Below are positions 59,186 through 64,000 of a DNA stretch of 64,000 nt, in pieces (within the stretch, counting starts at the first letter, position 1; each line of letters opens with the position of its first letter). The stretch is from Pristionchus mayeri. Lineage: Eukaryota; Nematoda; Chromadorea; Rhabditida; Neodiplogasteridae. The notes under the pieces are model-generated. The model saw nothing but the letters and a program-made list of their open reading frames with translations. It searched no databases and was not told where the DNA came from. Made by a program: the position numbers and the translations under genes. The stretch lies in NCBI GenBank assembly GCA_036245805.1, contig BTRK01000001.1, positions 23,009,087-23,073,086 on the forward strand, read 5' to 3'.

Positions 59186-60233
59186 CTCAATGGAACTATC
59201 ACTTTGCTTCTCCTTTCTTCTTAGTCCCCACTCGCTCTCACTGGAATAACTTGTTCCACTCTTCTCGATTGCTCGTTGTTATTCATCCCATCCGAATGAA
59301 GTTCCAACCATTTCCTCTCACGTTCATTCGCCTCGTTTATTAGTTTGTTTGCCTCTTCTCGACTCATTCTCATTCCTATCAACTTCTCCCCATCTCCGCA
59401 CTTCTTCCGAAGGCCCGTCCATTCATCTACCATCGCCCTCCCCTCCCCTGCTCCCCCTCTCCCCCCCCCCCCCTCCCCCCTCCCCCACTTCCTCTCTCCC
59501 TCATTCAATCTAGAGCGCGAAAAGTTGCAGCAGAAGTATGCAACAAAGGGAGTATGGAATGGATTATAGGAGTATCATAGAGGGGGGAGGGAAAGGGGGA
59601 GAGGGAGAGGGAGGGCTCTCTTCCATGACCCTTCTGGATTACTCGCCTATTCCCCTAACGAGTTTTCAGAATTGGATGTCTCTTTCTCCCTTTGTTTCAG
59701 GAGTTGAAATTCGAGAGTCGAGAGAGGAAGATGGAGAAGGGAATGAAATGAAGAGGGGGATCGGGATGGAGCAGCAACTTACGCTCTTTATCTCTATCCT
59801 CTGTTTTGGACAGAATTATGCGGCCAGCCGGGCCTTCGTCCATTGGAGAAATGAATCGAGGAATGGGACTAGAATAGGAGGAGTGATTGGGAGAAGAGAG
59901 AAGATCATTGAGGAAGGAGTTAATGGGATGAGACAATTGTCAGAGAGACGAAGGTATTCAAGCAATGGATTGGGGAGGTCTGAAAGTGACGGGAGAGGAG
60001 AGGAAAGACATCCAGGGATGGATGGATGAACAGAAGAGGGAATGAAGAGTAGAACGACGAGTTATGGGCAATCGAGAGAAGCTTCTAATCAAGGGTTCAT
60101 CGGAGGAGAGAAGGGAGGGGAGAAGAGAGGAGGAGGAGGAGGGAGATGGGTCGTAATCGAAAGAGAATGAGAGTTCCACACGCCATACTGTAAGTGATCA
60201 GTGAGAGGGGAGAGGCCTAATATTCATTTTTTC

Positions 60234-60235
<2 letters not shown>
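59186..60235. other. Region without a supported gene
   Basis: Probably includes the missing 5' exon and promoter of the stomatin gene. A plus-strand frame 59538-60029 (163 aa, very Gly/Glu/Arg-rich) and an antisense one exist, but both reflect purine/pyrimidine skew. A C homopolymer lies near 59461-59472. Confidence 0.35.

Positions 60236-60272
<37 letters not shown>
60236..60272. repeat. (CT)n microsatellite
   Basis: An uninterrupted ct dinucleotide run of about 37 bases. Confidence 0.95.
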
Positions 60273-60276
<4 letters not shown>

Positions 60277-62289
60277 ATTGAACATGGCCAAACACAGCGC
60301 AAAACGAAGCGAAAAGTGAGACGGTAATAGGAATTTAGGTGAGAATAAGTGGGGAACAGTGAGGAGAAGGGAGGAGAGACTAATCAAAGGAGAAGGGAGA
60401 GATGAGGGAAGGAGGGACTATCACCGCACGAATCAACACCCTCTCATTTCCTTCTCTAGTCAACGAAGATGCTCAGTAATCATGAAGAGTAAATGATGCT
60501 GGAATGGGGAGGGGAGACCTCTCATTTTTGCTGCCCCTCCCCTCCTATACTCCCTCCTCTCTCTCTCTCTCCTGCATCAAACGCGCTCATTTTCATGACT
60601 GCAACCAATTAGAGATGAATATCGACAGATATGTGAGAGAGAGGAAGGCATCAGTTTCAGATGCACTCGGGAGAAGACGAAGAGGAGAGAAGAAGGGGCT
60701 ACAATTGGAATGGAGAGGGAGAGCAGCTGATTAGAAGCCTGATTCTCGACTTCGCGTTCCCCTCTCTTCCCCCTCTCTCCTCTCTCTCAACAGGTGTTTC
60801 CCCTTCGATCTCTTCAGTACATCATTTCTCATATCAGAAGAACAATGCGAATTGGTTTGAAGTGAGAGAAGTCCCCTTTCCCTTCAAGATGCTGATAAAT
60901 ATATGCAAGGAGTAATATACAATTGGCAGGTGAATTGTGGAAAAGGAGAAACATGTGAGTAGAGGAGTGAGGTGGAGAAGGGTTCTGCCTATTTACAGCT
61001 ATCTCGGAGTGGCCTCGATTCGAGAGAGGAGAGAAGACGTATTATGAGAGGGACGAACTGTGACAGAACGAGAGAGGAGGAGGGAGTAATCCGGGGAAGA
61101 AGCTACAAGCTGTCGAGAATAACACGAATCAGAGGGAATGAGGAGTTGATCCAGAGGGAACGGCAGAGAAGAAGAGAGAAAGGAAGGAGAGAAGAGGAAG
61201 GAATGATGAGGAAGGAGTGATGAAGAAATGTGAATGAAGGAGATGAAGGAGATGAAGAAGAACCACGAAAGGACACTACAATGAATGTTCTGCATTAGAC
61301 AGATAGAGATTATGGGGAAAGAAGGAATGCGTGAAAGGAGAATCTAGCCGGAATCTCCTTCTGTTTCTTCTCCTCCTTCTTCTCTGTTTCTTCTTCTGTA
61401 CTTCTTCTTCTAATGGAATCTGAGGATGGAGTGAAGAAAGAGAGAAACGAAGAAGAAGAAGAAGAAGAAGGAGGAGGAGGAGGAGGAAGAGGAGGAAGGG
61501 AAGGAACGGGGATTGAGAGTGGAGAGAGTGATTCCATCACTCGGGAGTCATTGGATGGATGCATCCCCCACTAGATTGAATGAGATCACTCCAGATTCAC
61601 TCTCTGTCCTGGAAGGAAGAAGAGAACGGAGAACGAAATATTAGAGGGACTCTTTCAAATGATAATTCCTCCAATATTGGAGCAATGCAGGAGGATCAAC
61701 CACATGATGACATATATTGGATTATTCTTTAAGATATTATGACAGTGAAAGGTTATGGAGAAGCGACATTTACAGTTTGTCACTACTCTTCTATCTGAGA
61801 TGATGTAGAAGAAAGAGTAGTTAGGTAATCTTGCATCGATGGTATACCCACCTTTCTCCCTTTCCTTCGCCCTTCCCACACTGAGAACGAAGTGGACCAT
61901 TGAAGAGGAAGGAAGGAGTCACAGAATTGGCTGGAGTCGAGAATAGAAGGGACCTGACCTCCAGGAGAGGAGACACCTATTGGAGAATGGAGGGAGGGAT
62001 TGGAGTATCCATTGAATCGACGAGTAGAGGAAGAGAGAACAAAGAGGACTCGAAGGAAGAATCGGAGAGTGGACAGGAGAAACAATATGGAGGAGGGAGG
62101 AATGAAGAAGGAAAGGTATGGAAGAAGTACTCACAGAGGTCCAATAATAACCTCCTAAGGTATTGACTTCCAATGCAATAGAGTCTATTGAATAGTATTT
62201 CATATATTTCATATTTATCCTGACGTCAGGCACAATGGTCCTGCAGGAGGGTGACTTCGGTGTGGATGGAATTGGGATCTTCGGTATCA
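60273..62289. other. Purine-rich low-complexity region
   Basis: Long GA/GGA-rich stretches produce Glu/Arg/Gly-rich open frames on the plus strand and Ser/Leu/Pro-rich frames on the minus strand. A (GAA)n/(GGA)n run is at 61450-61500. No splice-consistent gene found. Confidence 0.45.
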
Positions 62290-62620
62290 GAGCGTCGTTA
62301 GGTCAATGGATAGGATCTTCTTTGGCTTCTCTGGTCAACTGTAGGGACGATCGTGACGGATCTCCGTTGAGCATCGAAGTAGATCATCCTGCCGCCGAAC
62401 ACCTGACTTGCGCCGGTTAGGAACTCACAACGCAGACTTGAGCGAGGCTTTCTTGACGGTAGATCATTCGAGACGATGGGAATCCGTCCGTGCTCCTCCT
62501 CTTGAAGTGTACCAAGTAGGCGATACTCTCCGGGTTGCCCAAGCTGACGGGAGAGGATTCCCCAAACTAGGTCGGAAAAGAGCGGGGTCAGGGACGACCG
62601 CCCATCACGAGCGCTAGAAT
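62290..62620 (-). other. GC-richer island, open frame without start
   Basis: About 330 bp with visibly higher GC content and more CpG than the flanks. On the minus strand it is open throughout without an early ATG (segments TPLFSDLVWGILSRQLGQPG, LLGTLQEEEHGRIPIVS, FLTGASQVFGGRMIYFDAQ). Two shorter plus-strand frames also exist. It may be a piece of a mobile element or a horizontally acquired fragment; no family recognised. Short AT-rich hairpins (gaatagagaatctctattc) follow at 62617-62655. Confidence 0.3.
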
Positions 62621-63043
62621 AGAGAATCTCTATTCTTCTCTATTCTCTATTGAATAGACGCGGTGGAAAGTGAAATATGGAGCGGGAGATCATACTTCAT
62701 CCAAACGTGAATCTGCCCCTTTCTCGATAGAGAAAAGCGAAGTTACGCATGCGAAAACCCGTGATGAATTATGAAGGAGAGCCACTCACTCGATTTGAAT
62801 GGTCAACGGCAGAGAGAGGCCTCTCTTTTGATGGTTCTCAAAAGCCTTTTTGGAGCCTCGAAAGGAGAAGTCTACATAAATGCACGCTAGTAGATAAAGA
62901 GTATATTATTTTTCTGGAATATTCTTCTTCCCACCCCTACTTTTGGAAAATATGCAATCATTTTCAGAGATGATATATTTGTACATCTTTATATATCTTC
63001 TAAATATTTAAATAGATATCCTTCCCGTGCAATACAAATATAA

Positions 63044-63155
63044 TCAGTAACTAAACATACTGTCGACGATCATGGGCCGCACCCTCTGTCTGCCTGCGGT
63101 GAATTTCCTCGGCGGACCCATCTCTTCCATCCTATCGTCGCTAACCGAAGGAACT
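63044..63155 (-). CDS. Possible 3' terminal exon of an unidentified gene
   Basis: It follows a good acceptor (ttgcag) and reads 36 residues to TGA with two bases pending from an upstream exon: VPSVSDDRMEEMGPPRKFTA then GRQRVRPMIVDSMFSY. Composition is protein-like and unlike the purine-rich surroundings. Upstream exons on the minus strand should lie in 63160-64000 or beyond the window; I could not identify them. Confidence 0.4.
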
Positions 63156-64000
63156 CTGCAATAGATTCGTAATCATCATCGTAGAGAGAAATGTCGTAGA
63201 GAAGAGAGGGAGAGAAAGAATAAAAGAAGAAATGGGACAGGAAGCAGAAATGGTATTGTGGAATGATGATACGGTCGCGAGGATGGAATAATTGTGTTTA
63301 GAAGGAAGGAGAAAATGAGTGGAGTCGAGAAGGAGAAAGAAGAGGAAAGAGAAGGGAGACCCGAACGATCTACAGGAGAGATTTCTACTAATAATTCACG
63401 AGTATTCGATAATGGAGAGGAGAGAAAAAGCCTGTGTCGAATGAGGGAAAAGCAATCGGAATGGGGGGGAGGACTTCGTGCGAAAGTCTGCCGTTCCCAT
63501 CCAAGATAAGGAAAGAGACAAATGGGGTAAAGTTGAAGTTGAATGTAGTTGGAATCCCTTGGTTCCCTCGTGAGATTCGATGGATCTCGTCCATGTTACA
63601 TAGAAGGAAGGGATAATGGACTCGGAATGAAGATGGATCGGAGAGGAGAAGAGAAGAAGAGAGAGGGAGGAAGACTGTGGCCTTCTCAATGGAACTACTG
63701 ATTGAGTGAGTCTGTGATGGAGGAAGAAGAGATGGAGGAAAACATTGAGATTGTTGAGTGATCGACTGACCACTCGCTGCACTCTCACCCTCACTTCCTT
63801 CCCTTCATGGATTGAGGGAAGGGACGGTGGAGAGGAAGAAGTAGAAGGAGTGACCAGACACGGGGAAGGAAACGGAACTTCCAATGGAGGAGAAGAGACG
63901 AGAATGAGTTCAGAAGAAGGGAAGGAATACATGGGAGAAGGGAGATGAAATGGAGAGTGCAAGGGGGATACCGTGGGAGAACGAATGAGGACAGGTGAAT
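63156..64000. other. End of window, no supported gene
   Basis: A purine-rich plus strand with a 188-aa Ser/Leu/Pro-rich minus-strand frame (63396-63962). I consider this compositional. It may contain introns or exons of the gene ending at 63044. Confidence 0.35.

Noticed and set aside
59538..60029. 163-aa plus-strand frame
   Set aside because: Composition is almost purely Gly/Glu/Arg from purine-rich DNA; no splice sites or domain.
63396..63962. 188-aa minus-strand Ser/Pro/Leu frame
   Set aside because: Complement of purine-rich DNA, no recognisable domain, opposite frame also open.

Overview
The window looks like nuclear DNA of a free-living nematode. Genes are split into many small exons by introns of about 40-60 nt that end in TTTCAG- or CTCAG-like acceptors. 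Several start codons sit just behind an acceptor-like site, as in SL trans-splicing. The gene families are typically nematode: a serpentine chemoreceptor, a nuclear hormone receptor, PTP-like and cathepsin-like genes and a stomatin. A diplogastrid such as Pristionchus is my guess from style only. Gene models were built by eye: I joined exons at GT-AG (sometimes GC-AG) sites and required the reading phase to hold across every junction. A CDS entry spans start to stop and its exons are listed in the evidence.

Layout. 0.5-2.1 kb holds palindromic repeats. 4.3-6.1 kb holds a charged-repeat gene built on a 15-bp tandem repeat. 7-11.2 kb and 23.4-27.2 kb hold four copies of a RING-finger plus RRM gene (A to D, minus strand); B and C are intact, A and D are damaged. 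Between them lie nicotinate phosphoribosyltransferase (12.4-15.4 kb, +), a catalytically dead protein tyrosine phosphatase (16.2-17.8 kb, -) and a C-terminally truncated AICAR transformylase (ATIC) gene (21.1-23.0 kb, +). 27.7-37.3 kb is one very large secreted gene (58 exons, 1919 aa, -) with repeated EGF, VWA and beta-rich modules. 37.7-39.8 kb (+) encodes a membrane-anchored papain-like protein lacking its catalytic Cys and His.

The right half has a 61-aa cysteine-rich secreted peptide (42.8-43.1 kb, +), a nuclear hormone receptor (44.1-46.5 kb, -), an MBOAT lysophospholipid acyltransferase (48.6-51.4 kb, +), a Gly/Asn/Ser-rich secreted protein (52.2-54.9 kb, +), a seven-transmembrane chemoreceptor (55.6-57.0 kb, +) and a stomatin (57.6-59.2 kb, -). 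59-64 kb is mostly purine- or pyrimidine-rich DNA with few convincing genes.

The genes do not form one pathway. The most interesting themes are the RING-RRM tandem family, a run of enzyme-derived proteins that lost catalytic residues (PTP, cathepsin, truncated ATIC, VWA domains without MIDAS aspartates), and short sequence motifs that recur inside introns in the sense orientation.
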